Positions 9,429 through 17,958 of a DNA stretch of 34,591 nucleotides are shown here, one piece after another; within the stretch, counting starts at the first letter, position 1, and every line of letters begins with the position of its first letter. The notes beneath the pieces are model-generated. The model saw only the letters and a program-made list of their open reading frames with translations, was not told the origin of the DNA and did not search any database. The stretch spans positions 1-34,591 of the forward strand of contig BNZC01000014.1 of NCBI GenBank assembly GCA_026000755.1. The letters are read 5' to 3'. Made by a program: the position numbers and the translations under genes. Origin of the DNA: Clostridia bacterium (GTDB taxonomy: Bacteria; Bacillota; Clostridia; Lachnospirales; Lachnospiraceae).

Positions 9429-10439
9429 TTACTTTCGACCACTTAGTCCCACATAAGGTTTCAAATCCGTCATTAATGTTTCAAATTGTGCAAAATCCAA
9501 GGACTGAGGTCCGTCCGAAAGGGCATTTACAGGATCATTATGCACCTCAATCATCAGCCCGTCTGCACCGCAGGCAACAGCCGCTTTTGCCAAAGGAGCC
9601 ACATAGCCTCGCACACCGGTAGCATGACTGGGGTCTACAATCACAGGTAAATGGGTCTTTTCTTTTAAGACACAGACTGCACCAAGGTCTAGGGTGTTTC
9701 GTGTGGCAGTTTCATAAGTGCGGATACCCCGCTCACACAAAGCAACATTTAGATTGCCCTCCGACATGATGTATTCGGCGGCGTTTAACCATTCGTCAAT
9801 AGTGGCTGCCAAGCCTCGTTTTAAGAGTACAGGGAGTTTGGCTTTGCCCACCTCTTTTAGCAGTTCAAAGTTTTGCATATTTCTGGCTCCGATTTGCAGC
9901 ATGTCCACGTAATCCACCGCCAAGTCCACGGCGTAGGAGCTTGTCACTTCGCAAATGGTGGCAAGACCTGTTTCAGCGGAAGCGGTTTTTAAGTATGCCA
10001 GACCCTCCTTTTCCAAGCCTTGGAAAGAATAGGGGGAGGTACGAGGCTTAAAGGCACCGCCCCTTAAGATGGTGGCACCTGCCGCCTTTACATTTTTGGC
10101 GATTAATATCAGTTGCTCTTCTGATTCCACGGCACAAGGTCCTGCCATAACGCTTAGGGTATTAGGCCCTATCACGGTATTTTTTACCGTAAATTCCGAA
10201 GGATTTACATGGAATTTTTGGTTGGAGAGTTTGTAGCTTTCTGTGATGGGTACAGTCTTTTCCACTTGGGGCAGACTTAAAATAGCATCAATATCCAGAC
10301 GGCTCTTATCGCCCACAACACCGATAATCGTAAGCACTGCACCTTCGGAACGGTGAACCGACAGACCTTTTGCGGTGATTTTTTCTTCTATTTCTGTGAT
10401 GGCGGTGGGGGAAGTACCGGGTTTCATAACAATAATCAT
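9429..10439 (-). CDS. aroF: 3-deoxy-7-phosphoheptulonate (DAHP) synthase, type I-beta
   Basis: This 336-residue enzyme condenses phosphoenolpyruvate and erythrose-4-phosphate, the first step of aromatic amino-acid synthesis. Residues 1-70 are a ferredoxin-like regulatory domain (as in the Thermotoga type). The TIM-barrel has 'MAGPCAVESEEQL', 'LRGGAFKPRTSPYSFQGL', 'QIGARNMQNFELL', 'LLKRGLAATIDEWL', 'CERGIRTYE', 'VDPSHATG' and 'IEVHNDP', which include the metal and substrate ligands (Cys in GPC, His in PSH, Glu in IEV, Asp in NDP). Start ATG 10439 has GAGGA about 9 nt upstream. It is first in the aroF-tyrA unit and divergent from the EF-G-like gene; the 259-bp gap contains a structured repeat. 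Confidence 0.95.
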   Translation of the reverse strand: MIIVMKPGTSPTAITEIEEKITAKGLSVHRSEGAVLTIIGVVGDKSRLDIDAILSLPQVEKTVPITESYKLSNQKFHVNPSEFTVKNTVIGPNTLSVMAGPCAVESEEQLILIAKNVKAAGATILRGGAFKPRTSPYSFQGLEKEGLAYLKTASAETGLATICEVTSSYAVDLAVDYVDMLQIGARNMQNFELLKEVGKAKLPVLLKRGLAATIDEWLNAAEYIMSEGNLNVALCERGIRTYETATRNTLDLGAVCVLKEKTHLPVIVDPSHATGVRGYVAPLAKAAVACGADGLMIEVHNDPVNALSDGPQSLDFAQFETLMTDLKPYVGLSGRK

Positions 10440-10486
10440 GGGGAGGGATCCTCGCTTTCTTGGTTGTATATTTATATAGTATACCG

Positions 10487-10561
10487 TGAGTGCAAGCGAG
10501 AAGAGCGTGCTTGCACGTTCGGTGAGCGACGAACGTTGATAATGATTCGTAGAATCATTAT
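10487..10561 (+). repeat. Structured intergenic repeat A, copy 1
   Basis: This 75-bp element matches 25888-25962 at 67 of 75 positions. It can fold into three consecutive hairpins: GTGCAAGC/GCTTGCAC (8 bp, 11-nt loop), GTTCG/CGAAC (5 bp), and ATAATGATTC/GAATCATTAT (10 bp, GTA loop). In the third stem two A-T pairs here are C-G pairs in the other copy, so pairing is kept by double changes. Orientation is shown as for copy 2. It may be a small RNA or a mobile-type hairpin repeat. Confidence 0.85.
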
Positions 10562-10615
10562 ATCATATCCTTTCAACCAATAACAAGTAGTTTATAATTT
10601 TCGGCAAATTTCCAT

Positions 10616-10666
10616 AAAGCTCTTGTAAGAATCGTCGTTTTTTAGTACAATAGTTACAAGGGCTTT
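10616..10666 (+). promoter_or_regulatory. Promoter of the EF-G-like gene inside an inverted repeat
   Basis: A near-consensus sigma-A promoter is visible: TTGTAA (10623-10628), 17-bp spacer, TACAAT (10646-10651). It is bracketed by arms AAAGCTCTTGTAA (10616-10628) and TTACAAGGGCTTT (10654-10666), a 13-bp inverted repeat with one mismatch whose left arm includes the -35 box. The arrangement could be an operator or a leader hairpin. The gene starts 33 bp further on with ribosome site GGAGGG. Confidence 0.6.
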
Positions 10667-10698
10667 TTGCCAAAATAAAGCAATCGGAGGGTTTATGT

Positions 10699-12789
10699 AT
10701 GAATGTGTACACAACGGACAAAATAAGAAATGTGGTGCTTTTAGGGCATGGCGGCTGTGGAAAGACCACCTTGACGGAGGCGATGGCGCATTTAGCAGGA
10801 CAGACGAAGCGCATGGGACGGGTCGAGGACGGGAGTACCATAAGCGATTACGACAAGGAAGAACACAAGCGATTGTTTTCCATTCATACCTCGGTGGTTC
10901 CCATCGAATGGGAAGATACGAAGATTAATGTGCTGGATTCTCCGGGATTTTCGGGCTTTGTGGGTGAAGTAGAAGAGGCAGTATCTGCGGCGGATGCGGC
11001 GATTATCATAGTGTCAGGTAAGGCAGGCATTGAGGTAGGTACCCGGAAAGCTTGGGAACTTTGTGAGAAATACAAGTTGCCTCGCATGTTTTTTGTAACG
11101 GAGATGGATCTAGACAACGCCAGTTTTCGCGAAGTGGTGGAGGAATTGCAGAATATGTACGGTAAGCGGATTGCTCCCTTTCATTTCCCCATTCGTGAAA
11201 ATGAAAAATTTGTAGGCTATGTGAACGTGGTATCAAAGACTGCCAACCGCTGGAATGACAAGGGCGAGGTGACAGAAGCGGATATTCCCGATTATTCACA
11301 GGAATACCTTAGCCAGTACCAAGACGTGTTAATGGAAACCGTGGCAGAAGCCAGTGAAGAATACATGGATCGCTATTTTGCGGGAGATGTATTTTCGGAA
11401 TTTGAAATCAGAAGTGTACTGCGGGATAACGTGGCGGAGGGTTCCATGGTACCTCTTACCATGGGCTCCAGTCTTCTGGTGCAGGGTGTCTATACCCTTT
11501 TAGATGATGTGGTAAAATACCTGCCGGATCCCCAGAAACGTCCCTGTTCCGGTGTCAACTTAAAGACCAACGAGATTTTTGAAGGCAATTATGATATTAC
11601 CAAACCAAAATCCGTCTACATATGGAAAACAATTGTAGATCCCTTTATCGGAAAATATTCCCTGATTAAGGTTAGTTCCGGTGTCTTAAAGGCGGATGAT
11701 GTTCTCTACAATCAGGCGGCGGATACAGACGAGAAAGCGGGAAAAATCTATGTTATGCGGGGTAATAAGGCACAGGAAGTGGCGGAGCTTCACGCCGGGG
11801 ATATTGGAGCTTTGGCGAAATTAAGCAAGACTGCTACAAGAGATACCTTATCCACCAAGGCGAATCCCATAGCCTATGGGAAAACCCAGATTTCCGTTCC
11901 TTATACCTATTTGCGTTATGTTGCCAAGAATAAAGGGGATGAGGATAAGATTTCCCAATCCCTGCATAAAATTATGCAGGAAGATTTGACCCTGCGACTT
12001 GAAAATGATAGTGCAAACGGGCAAAGTTTAATTTACGGTATCAGCGAACAGCACCTTGACGTGGTGGCAAGTAAGTTGAAAGAAACCTATAAGGTAGAGA
12101 TTGAGTTGAAACAGCCTCGGATTGCCTTTAAGGAAACCATCAGGGGAAAAGCCGATGTGGAATTTAAGTACAAAAAACAGTCCGGCGGGCATGGGCAGTA
12201 TGGTCATGTGAAGATGATTTTCGAGGCTTCAGGCGACCTTGAAAAACCCGTTGTATTTACCCAGACCGTGGTGGGCGGTACCGTTCCGAAGAATTATTAT
12301 CCCGCTGTGGAAAAGGGTATTGCCGACTCTGTGTTAAAAGGACCTTTGGCGGCCTATCCTGTGACAGGGGTTAAGGCTACTCTATATGACGGCTCTTATC
12401 ACCCGGTGGATTCCTCGGAAATGGCGTTTAAGTTGGCGGCAATCGGAGCATTTAAGAAAGGCTTTATTCAGGCAAAACCCGTACTGTTGGAACCCATTGC
12501 AAGCTTAAAGATTTTGGTTTACGATAAGTATACAGGGGATGTCATGGGGGATTTGAACAAACGCCGGGGACGTGTCCATGGCATGAATCCCGCTGAATAC
12601 CAGAAAACAGAGATTACGGCGGAGGTTCCCTATCAAGAACTTCACGGTTACATGACCGTCCTAAACTCCATGACAGGAGGCAGCGGCAGTTTCTCCTATG
12701 AATTTGCACGCTATGAGCAGACACCCTCGGATGTTCAGGAGAAAGAGGTGGCGGCTCGGGCGCATAAGTTGGAGAATAAGGAGGAGTGA
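10699..12789 (+). CDS. Elongation factor G-like GTPase (EF-G paralogue)
   Basis: This 696-residue translational GTPase has all five EF-G domains: the G domain (P-loop GHGGCGKT 16-23, G3 DSPGF 80-84), the beta-barrel domain II, domains III and V, and domain IV with 'SGGHGQYGHVKM' and 'GGTVPKNYYPAVEKGI'. It differs from canonical FusA in two ways: switch I lacks the RGITI motif (here EEHKRLFSIHTS), and the G4 guanine motif NKxD reads T134-E-M-D137. It therefore belongs to the EF-G-2-like paralogues rather than the housekeeping factor, and no rpsL, rpsG or tuf genes are nearby. Start ATG 10699 follows GGAGGG. Its exact role in translocation or recycling cannot be told from sequence. Confidence 0.87.
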   Translation: MNVYTTDKIRNVVLLGHGGCGKTTLTEAMAHLAGQTKRMGRVEDGSTISDYDKEEHKRLFSIHTSVVPIEWEDTKINVLDSPGFSGFVGEVEEAVSAADAAIIIVSGKAGIEVGTRKAWELCEKYKLPRMFFVTEMDLDNASFREVVEELQNMYGKRIAPFHFPIRENEKFVGYVNVVSKTANRWNDKGEVTEADIPDYSQEYLSQYQDVLMETVAEASEEYMDRYFAGDVFSEFEIRSVLRDNVAEGSMVPLTMGSSLLVQGVYTLLDDVVKYLPDPQKRPCSGVNLKTNEIFEGNYDITKPKSVYIWKTIVDPFIGKYSLIKVSSGVLKADDVLYNQAADTDEKAGKIYVMRGNKAQEVAELHAGDIGALAKLSKTATRDTLSTKANPIAYGKTQISVPYTYLRYVAKNKGDEDKISQSLHKIMQEDLTLRLENDSANGQSLIYGISEQHLDVVASKLKETYKVEIELKQPRIAFKETIRGKADVEFKYKKQSGGHGQYGHVKMIFEASGDLEKPVVFTQTVVGGTVPKNYYPAVEKGIADSVLKGPLAAYPVTGVKATLYDGSYHPVDSSEMAFKLAAIGAFKKGFIQAKPVLLEPIASLKILVYDKYTGDVMGDLNKRRGRVHGMNPAEYQKTEITAEVPYQELHGYMTVLNSMTGGSGSFSYEFARYEQTPSDVQEKEVAARAHKLENKEE

Positions 12790-12790
12790 G

Positions 12791-12809
12791 GAACGTATTT
12801 ACTACGTTC
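12791..12809. other. Short hairpin between convergent genes
   Basis: GAACGTA (12791-12797), loop TTTAC, TACGTTC (12803-12809) form a perfect 7-bp hairpin directly after the EF-G-like stop and before the convergent superoxide dismutase stop. There is no clear T run, so calling it a terminator would be weak. Confidence 0.35.
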
Positions 12810-12863
12810 ACAGCCAGTCTTTTCCGAAAGTATTTGGGCGGTACAGGGAGCATTTTGTGAAGC

Positions 12864-13364
12864 TTATGCCGTTTTTATAATAACACCGCAGCCAATCTTT
12901 TCCCCGGAATCTCCGGAGGGTTGGGTCTTAAAATCGTCACTCATGTGATGTATGATGACGGTTCGCCCCACAATTTCCGAGCAGGAAAATCGGCCGGCGA
13001 AAAAGTTATACCAAGCAAAGCCACCGTTATCGGCAAAAAGAGGGGGTAAGTCCCCTGCGTGAGCGGGGTGTTCACAGTTTGTGGGATTGTAGTGTCCCTT
13101 TGCGTCTGCAAAAGCATCTGTAGCATTTCCTGTACATGCGTTGCCCTCATGGATATGAAAGCCGTAGACGTTTGCGCCGCAAGGCCAAGGGGATACAGGC
13201 AGATCGTAGATTTCTACATTAAGAAGAGTGCCGCCCTCCGCCTGATAAAAACGCACCATGCCGTACAGGTCGGGGTAAGCGGCACTTCCGTTCATACAGG
13301 CATAGGCATAGGGACGGTGGTACAGGATTTCGTTTAGATAAGTAAGACCGGGATTTGATTCCAT
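12864..13364 (-). CDS. Cu/Zn superoxide dismutase family protein, no signal peptide
   Basis: This 166-residue protein carries the Cu/Zn superoxide dismutase signature. Predicted copper ligands are H70 and H72 (GFHIHEG), H91 (GHYNP) and H139 (VIIHH). Zinc ligands are H91, H99, H102 and D105. C77 and C159 fit the conserved disulfide. Two features are odd. There is no signal peptide, although most bacterial members are exported. The active-site Arg of the usual GxAGxRxACG motif is Lys here (SGEKIGCG, K156), which may reduce superoxide guidance. Start ATG 13364 has AAAGGA upstream. The gene is single and converges on the EF-G-like gene. Function as an active dismutase is likely but not assured. 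Confidence 0.8.
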   Translation of the reverse strand: MESNPGLTYLNEILYHRPYAYACMNGSAAYPDLYGMVRFYQAEGGTLLNVEIYDLPVSPWPCGANVYGFHIHEGNACTGNATDAFADAKGHYNPTNCEHPAHAGDLPPLFADNGGFAWYNFFAGRFSCSEIVGRTVIIHHMSDDFKTQPSGDSGEKIGCGVIIKTA

Positions 13365-13524
13365 GGGTATGATTCCTTTCGATTCTGTTTGATTCCGTTT
13401 GGGTTGTACAGTTGTTGGTTATTGTTTACTTGTTATTCTATGTTATTCTGAGTTAAATGGTGCAAGAGGAATGCGGTTCGTGGGGCTAAGCTCGTGCTAC
13501 GCACTCTAAGGAGGATCCTATTTT
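13365..13524. promoter_or_regulatory. Divergent intergenic region with tandem 10-bp repeats
   Basis: This gap between the divergent dismutase and DUF6323-like genes holds two pairs of tandem 10-mers: GATTCTGTTT/GATTCCGTTT (13381-13400) and TGTTATTCTA/TGTTATTCTG (13431-13450). Spacing of one helical turn is typical of protein-binding repeats. No confident promoter boxes are visible. The + strand gene has ribosome site AAGGAGG before ATG 13525. Confidence 0.35.
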
Positions 13525-14067
13525 ATGGATACCAATGTGTTTGATTTAATACAGCGCCAAAAAGCCGAGGAAGAATGCCGCAGCCTCATGCTCTATAATG
13601 AAAAGACGGCCTCCTTTGGTCTTTCTTTGACGGCAGAAGAAGCCCATGAACTGGTGGCTTATCGTGACGACAGCTTAAAGGAGCATAGAAGGGTTGAATT
13701 TGGCAAGGGGATTTTGGATGCTTTGGTGTTTGCCTTTTGTGACTCCCCCTATATCGGACAGGCGGATTATTTAGAAACCTTAAAAGGGTTGACGGATTTG
13801 TTTTATTTATTCAAAAATGAATCAGAGGACAAGCTGACAGATGATGAACTTATGACCTTTATGCGGGAACAGTTTGATGAGGTTTGCTGTGGGGATTTGG
13901 ATTATCTGGGCGGTACTTGCTTAACACGTTTTGTAACAGCGATACGGGGGGGGTATCGAAAGTATCAGGCAAGCGGCGGAAAGAACGAGTATGAGGCATT
14001 GTCGGAAGAGATGCGTTGGGATCCGGAACTCTATCGGCAGATACTGACGGAGTTGGCGTGGCGGTAA
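13525..14067 (+). CDS. DUF6323-like protein of unknown function
   Basis: This 180-residue soluble protein has no signal peptide or membrane helix. It resembles the DUF6323 family of Clostridia by its blocks 'FGLSLTAEEAHELV', 'RRVEFGKGILDALVFAFCD', 'LTDDELMTFMREQFDEV' and 'GDLDYLGGTCLTRF'; this is recognised from memory, not by a search. It looks largely helical, with acidic stretches. AAGGAGG lies 9 nt before ATG 13525. A G8 tract (13946-13953) sits between CGATAC and GTATCG in the coding sequence. It lies alone between divergent sodC-like and lysA genes. No function can be assigned. Confidence 0.75.
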   Translation: MDTNVFDLIQRQKAEEECRSLMLYNEKTASFGLSLTAEEAHELVAYRDDSLKEHRRVEFGKGILDALVFAFCDSPYIGQADYLETLKGLTDLFYLFKNESEDKLTDDELMTFMREQFDEVCCGDLDYLGGTCLTRFVTAIRGGYRKYQASGGKNEYEALSEEMRWDPELYRQILTELAWR

Positions 14068-14082
14068 GGTAAGGGGAAATTA

Positions 14083-14149
14083 CGTTACTGTTTAGGACTC
14101 TTTTTTGCCGAGCGGGCATCCGTTTGGGGTTGACCCTAATATAGTAACG
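14083..14149. other. Structured hairpin downstream of the DUF6323-like gene
   Basis: CGTTACT (14083-14089) pairs with AGTAACG (14143-14149). TTAGG and CCTAA just inside extend the stem, and GGGTTGACCC forms an inner hairpin. The base motif GTTACT/AGTAAC is the same as at the ends of the MITE-like element at 23915. It may be a terminator-like structure or a relic of that element family. Confidence 0.4.
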
Positions 14150-14174
14150 GAATCTCAGCTTTTTTTCCAAAACA

Positions 14175-14215
14175 GATAAAATCACCTTGCGATTTTATCC
14201 ATAAACTGATATACT
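14175..14215 (+). promoter_or_regulatory. lysA promoter with overlapping palindrome
   Basis: TTGCGA (14187-14192), 17-bp spacer and TATACT (14210-14215) form a good sigma-A promoter. The -35 box lies within the inverted repeat GATAAAATC (14175-14183) / GATTTTATC (14191-14199), so repressor binding there would block transcription. No lysine riboswitch is recognisable in the leader. Confidence 0.55.
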
Positions 14216-14282
14216 AAATCTTGTATTTACTTGAAATTTCCGCACCCCTACGATGTGATTTTTACCGAAAGGAATCATCCCA

Positions 14283-15563
14283 ATGAAGAAACCATTTGTT
14301 ACCCACGAAAAACTACAAGAAATTACCAAGGAATATCCTACCCCCTTTCATTTATATGATGAAAAGGGCATTCGGGAGAACGCAAAAGCCTTACAAGATG
14401 CTTTTTCTTGGAATCCGGGATTTAAGGAATATTTTGCTGTTAAGGCGGAACCTAATCCTTTTTTGATTGACATTTTAAGGGACTACGGTTGCGGCGTGGA
14501 CTGTTCCTCCCTTACGGAACTTATGCTGTCTAAGGTGATGGGTTTTGCAGGTAGCGACATTATGTTTTCTTCCAATATGACTCCTCAAGAGGAGTTTGTT
14601 TACGCTAATGAGATGGGGGCGATTATCAATTTAGATGATTTTACCCACATAGATTTCTTGGAAAAAACCATAGGGCATATTCCTGAAACCATCAGTTGCC
14701 GTTACAATCCAGGCGGCGTATTTCAGATTGGCAACAGCATAATGGACAATCCCGGGGATGCAAAATTCGGTTTTACCAAGGAGCAAATCATAGAGGGATT
14801 TCGCATTTTGAAGCAAAAAGGGGCGAAGCGTTTCGGCATTCATTCCTTTTTGGCGAGCAATACAGCAACCAATGAGTATTACCCGAAAATGGCGAAGATT
14901 CTCTTTGAATTAGCGGTGGAATTAAAGGAAAAGACCGGTGTAGACATTTGCTTTATCAATTTCTCCGGCGGCATTGGCATTCCCTATCAACCGGGTCAGG
15001 AGAAAAATGACATTGCGTATATTGGAAATGAACTCCGCCGAATTTATGATGAAATACTGACTTCAAATGGATTGGGAGATGTGGCAATCTATACGGAACT
15101 TGGGCGTTATATGACAGGACCTTATGGGGTTTTGGTGACAAAGGCGATTCACGAGAAGCACATTTACAAGGAATACATTGGTTGTGATGCCTGTGCAGTG
15201 AACCTTATGCGACCCGCCATTTACAAGGCTTATCATCACATTACGGTGATGGGTAAGGAGGACGAGCCACATGATCACAAATACGATATTGCAGGTTCCC
15301 TGTGTGAAAATAATGACAAATTCGCCATTGACCGTATGTTGCCGAAGATTGACATAGGGGATTTGTTGGTGATTCACGATACGGGAGCCCATGGCTTTGC
15401 AATGGGCTATAACTACAATGGGAAATTAAAATCCGCCGAGTTGTTGCTTAAAGAGGATGGAAGCGTTCAGCTGATACGGCGGGCAGAAGAACCAAAGGAT
15501 TACTTTGCGACATTGGATGGTTTTCCGATTTATGATGCGTTATCCAAGGAAAAACAATTTTAG
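14283..15563 (+). CDS. lysA: Diaminopimelate decarboxylase
   Basis: This 426-residue fold-type III PLP enzyme converts meso-diaminopimelate to L-lysine. PLP lysine is K54 in 'YFAVKAEPNP'. Other blocks are 'GCGVDCSSLTEL', 'FGIHSFLASNT' (clostridial variant of the usual HxHIGS block), 'FSGGIGIPY', 'ELGRYMTGPYG' and 'DTGAHGFAMGYNYNGKL'. Length is normal. ATG 14283 has AAAGGAATCAT upstream. It is transcribed from its own promoter and followed after 67 bp by ftsY. The variant motifs leave a small chance of a related amino-acid decarboxylase. Confidence 0.9.
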   Translation: MKKPFVTHEKLQEITKEYPTPFHLYDEKGIRENAKALQDAFSWNPGFKEYFAVKAEPNPFLIDILRDYGCGVDCSSLTELMLSKVMGFAGSDIMFSSNMTPQEEFVYANEMGAIINLDDFTHIDFLEKTIGHIPETISCRYNPGGVFQIGNSIMDNPGDAKFGFTKEQIIEGFRILKQKGAKRFGIHSFLASNTATNEYYPKMAKILFELAVELKEKTGVDICFINFSGGIGIPYQPGQEKNDIAYIGNELRRIYDEILTSNGLGDVAIYTELGRYMTGPYGVLVTKAIHEKHIYKEYIGCDACAVNLMRPAIYKAYHHITVMGKEDEPHDHKYDIAGSLCENNDKFAIDRMLPKIDIGDLLVIHDTGAHGFAMGYNYNGKLKSAELLLKEDGSVQLIRRAEEPKDYFATLDGFPIYDALSKEKQF

Positions 15564-15630
15564 TGGCGGAAAAATCTACGCATGTTGATAGGAAATAGGA
15601 TATATAGGATTTGGGAAAAGAGGTATTTCC

Positions 15631-16578
15631 ATGAGTGAAGAAATAGCAGAAAAAAGAGGTTTTTTTCGCCGCTTAGTCAAGGGCTTATCCAAAACAAGAG
15701 CCAATATTGCGGCGGGAATTGATGCGATTTTCAGCGGATTTTCAGGCATTGACGAAGACTTTTACGAAGAAATCGAAGAAATTCTCATCATGGGGGATTT
15801 AGGCATTTCTGCCACAGGCGCAATTATTGAGAATCTAAAAGAGCAAGTCAAGGAAAATAAAATAAAGGAACCCAAGGAATGCAAGGAACTCTTACTGCGT
15901 AGTATCAAAGAGCAGATGAATGTGGGGGAAACCGCCTATCGTTTCGAAGAGGAACGATCGGTTGTCCTTGTCATTGGTGTAAATGGCGTGGGCAAGACCA
16001 CCTCTGTTGGGAAATTAGCAGGGAAATTAAAGGATCAGGGCAAAAAGGTAGTACTGGCGGCGGCGGATACTTTCCGTGCGGCGGCGGCGGAACAATTGAC
16101 GGAATGGGCACACCGTGCCAATGTAGAGATTATCAGCGGTCAGGACGGGGCGGACCCGGCATCTGTGATTTACGATGCGGCGGCGGCGGCTCGTGCCAGA
16201 AAAGCGGATGTCTTGCTCTGTGACACGGCAGGTCGCTTGCACAATAAGAAGAACCTGATGGAAGAGTTAAAGAAAATTAACCGTATTTTGGAGAAGGAAT
16301 ACCCGGATGCCTTTCGGGAAACACTGGTCGTCTTGGATGGAACCACGGGGCAAAATGCCCTGGTTCAGGCAAGGCAATTTTCGGAAGCGGCAGAAATTAC
16401 AGGTATCATTTTAACGAAATTAGACGGTACTGCCAAAGGCGGAATAGCTGTCGCCATCCAGTCAGAATTGGGGATTCCGGTGAAATACATTGGCGTGGGA
16501 GAAAGCATTGACGATTTGCAAAAATTTGATGCAGATACCTTTGTCAATGCGTTATTTGGCATAGAGGAAGAAGAATAA
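15631..16578 (+). CDS. ftsY: Signal recognition particle receptor FtsY
   Basis: This 315-residue SRP GTPase receives ribosome-SRP complexes at the membrane. The N-domain covers about 1-100. The NG GTPase has 'IGVNGVGKTTSVGKLA' (P-loop), 'AADTFRAAAAEQL' (insertion box), 'CDTAGR' and 'TKLDGTAKGG'. There is only a short charged N-terminal extension in place of the long acidic A-domain of enteric FtsY, as is usual in Firmicutes. Alanine codons are GCG-rich (runs of gcggcg at 16053-16200). The start has AGAGGT upstream. It is usually beside smc or ffh, which are not in this window. Confidence 0.95.
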   Translation: MSEEIAEKRGFFRRLVKGLSKTRANIAAGIDAIFSGFSGIDEDFYEEIEEILIMGDLGISATGAIIENLKEQVKENKIKEPKECKELLLRSIKEQMNVGETAYRFEEERSVVLVIGVNGVGKTTSVGKLAGKLKDQGKKVVLAAADTFRAAAAEQLTEWAHRANVEIISGQDGADPASVIYDAAAAARARKADVLLCDTAGRLHNKKNLMEELKKINRILEKEYPDAFRETLVVLDGTTGQNALVQARQFSEAAEITGIILTKLDGTAKGGIAVAIQSELGIPVKYIGVGESIDDLQKFDADTFVNALFGIEEEE

Positions 16579-16658
16579 AATTAGGTTGATTTTCGAGTCA
16601 TTCAAAGCAGAAAGTGGAATTTCGGCAGCCCTGTTTGGTGCAAGCGGAGAGTAAAATC

Positions 16659-17870
16659 ATGTTGACGTTAGAGAAGTTCAAAGAAGCAAGTGAAGTGGTA
16701 AAGCAGGTAACGCTTCAAACAAAATTGGTATACAGCGAGTATTTCAGCGGACAGACGGGGAATGAAGTCTACCTAAAACCGGAAAATATGCAGTATACAG
16801 GGGCGTATAAGGTGAGAGGGGCTTATTATAAGATCAGCACCCTCACAGACCAAGAGCGAGAGCGTGGCTTAATCACTGCATCTGCGGGCAATCATGCCCA
16901 AGGAGTGGCCTATGCGGCGAAATGCTTTGGTGTAAAGGCGACGGTGGTCATGCCAACAACGACGCCCTTAATCAAGGTGAATCGGACGAAAAGCTATGGG
17001 GCGGAAGTTTTGCTCCATGGGGATATTTACGACGAGGCCTGTCAATTGGCAATTTATCGGGCAAAGGAAATGGGCTATACCTTTATCCATCCTTTTGACG
17101 ATTTGGATGTGGCGGCAGGGCAGGGCAGTATTGCCATGGAAATTTACGGAGAGCTTCCGGATGCGGATTATATTCTCGTTCCAATTGGGGGGGGGGGCCT
17201 ATCCGCAGGGGTGTCAACCCTTGCGAAATTGTTGAATCCCAAAATCAAGGTCATTGGTGTAGAGCCTGCCGGTGCAGCCTGCATGAAAGCCTCCCTTGCA
17301 AAAGGGCAGGTTACTACGGTAACGGACATCAATACCATTGCAGACGGCACGGCAGTAAAAACTCCGGGGGAAGTGATTTTTCCCTATGTCCGGGATAACA
17401 TAGATGATGTGATTACCGTAGAGGATGAAGAACTGGTGGTGGCGTTCCTTGATATGGTGGAAAACCACAAAATCGTGGTGGAAAATTCAGGGCTTTTGTC
17501 GGTGGCGGCTTTGCGGCATTTGGGTGTAACAGGGAAGAAAATCGTTTCCATTTTAAGTGGCGGAAACATGGACGTAATTACCATGTCCTCTGTGGTACAG
17601 CAAGGACTGATTTTCCGTGACAGGATTTTCACCCTGTCTGTCCTGTTGCCGGATAAGCCGGGAGAGTTGTCCAAGATAGCAGACATTATAGCAGAGGAAA
17701 AGGGCAATGTCATAAGACTGGAGCATAATCAGTTTGTGAATACTAACCGCAGTATAGCGGTGGAACTGCGTATTACCATGGAAGCCTTTGGCACAGAGCA
17801 TAAAGAGGGGATTTTAGCGGCATTGAAAAAGCGAGGCTATCAGCCTAAGATTGTGCAGACGAATTTGTGA
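16659..17870 (+). CDS. ilvA: Threonine ammonia-lyase with one ACT domain
   Basis: This 403-residue PLP enzyme deaminates threonine to 2-oxobutanoate, the entry to isoleucine synthesis. PLP lysine is K51 in 'ENMQYTGAYKVRGA'. The phosphate loop is 'PIGGGGLSAG'. The C-terminal ~80 residues form a single ACT domain ('VLLPDKPGELSKIADII'), as in the short TdcB/IlvA form. ATG 16659 is preferred because GGAGAG lies about 9 nt upstream; an upstream in-frame ATG (16614) has no good site. The glycine loop is encoded by an unbroken G11 tract (17187-17197), a likely slippage point. It is followed by trpE after 88 bp. Confidence 0.93.
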   Translation: MLTLEKFKEASEVVKQVTLQTKLVYSEYFSGQTGNEVYLKPENMQYTGAYKVRGAYYKISTLTDQERERGLITASAGNHAQGVAYAAKCFGVKATVVMPTTTPLIKVNRTKSYGAEVLLHGDIYDEACQLAIYRAKEMGYTFIHPFDDLDVAAGQGSIAMEIYGELPDADYILVPIGGGGLSAGVSTLAKLLNPKIKVIGVEPAGAACMKASLAKGQVTTVTDINTIADGTAVKTPGEVIFPYVRDNIDDVITVEDEELVVAFLDMVENHKIVVENSGLLSVAALRHLGVTGKKIVSILSGGNMDVITMSSVVQQGLIFRDRIFTLSVLLPDKPGELSKIADIIAEEKGNVIRLEHNQFVNTNRSIAVELRITMEAFGTEHKEGILAALKKRGYQPKIVQTNL

Positions 17871-17958
17871 AAATGGTGGTATGATTGTCCGGAAGTATGC
17901 TCTAAATAGGACTTAATCCTCAAGGATGAAAGCGACCATAGATGGGAGAACCACAGTT

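Noticed and set aside
14068..14282. Lysine riboswitch before lysA
   Set aside because: Only a promoter, a palindrome and a short hairpin are seen; the conserved lysine-aptamer blocks are absent.
17871..17958. Possible T-box or attenuator leader before trpE
   Set aside because: No T-box consensus (AGGGTGGNACCGCG) or tryptophan-codon leader peptide is present in the 88-bp gap.
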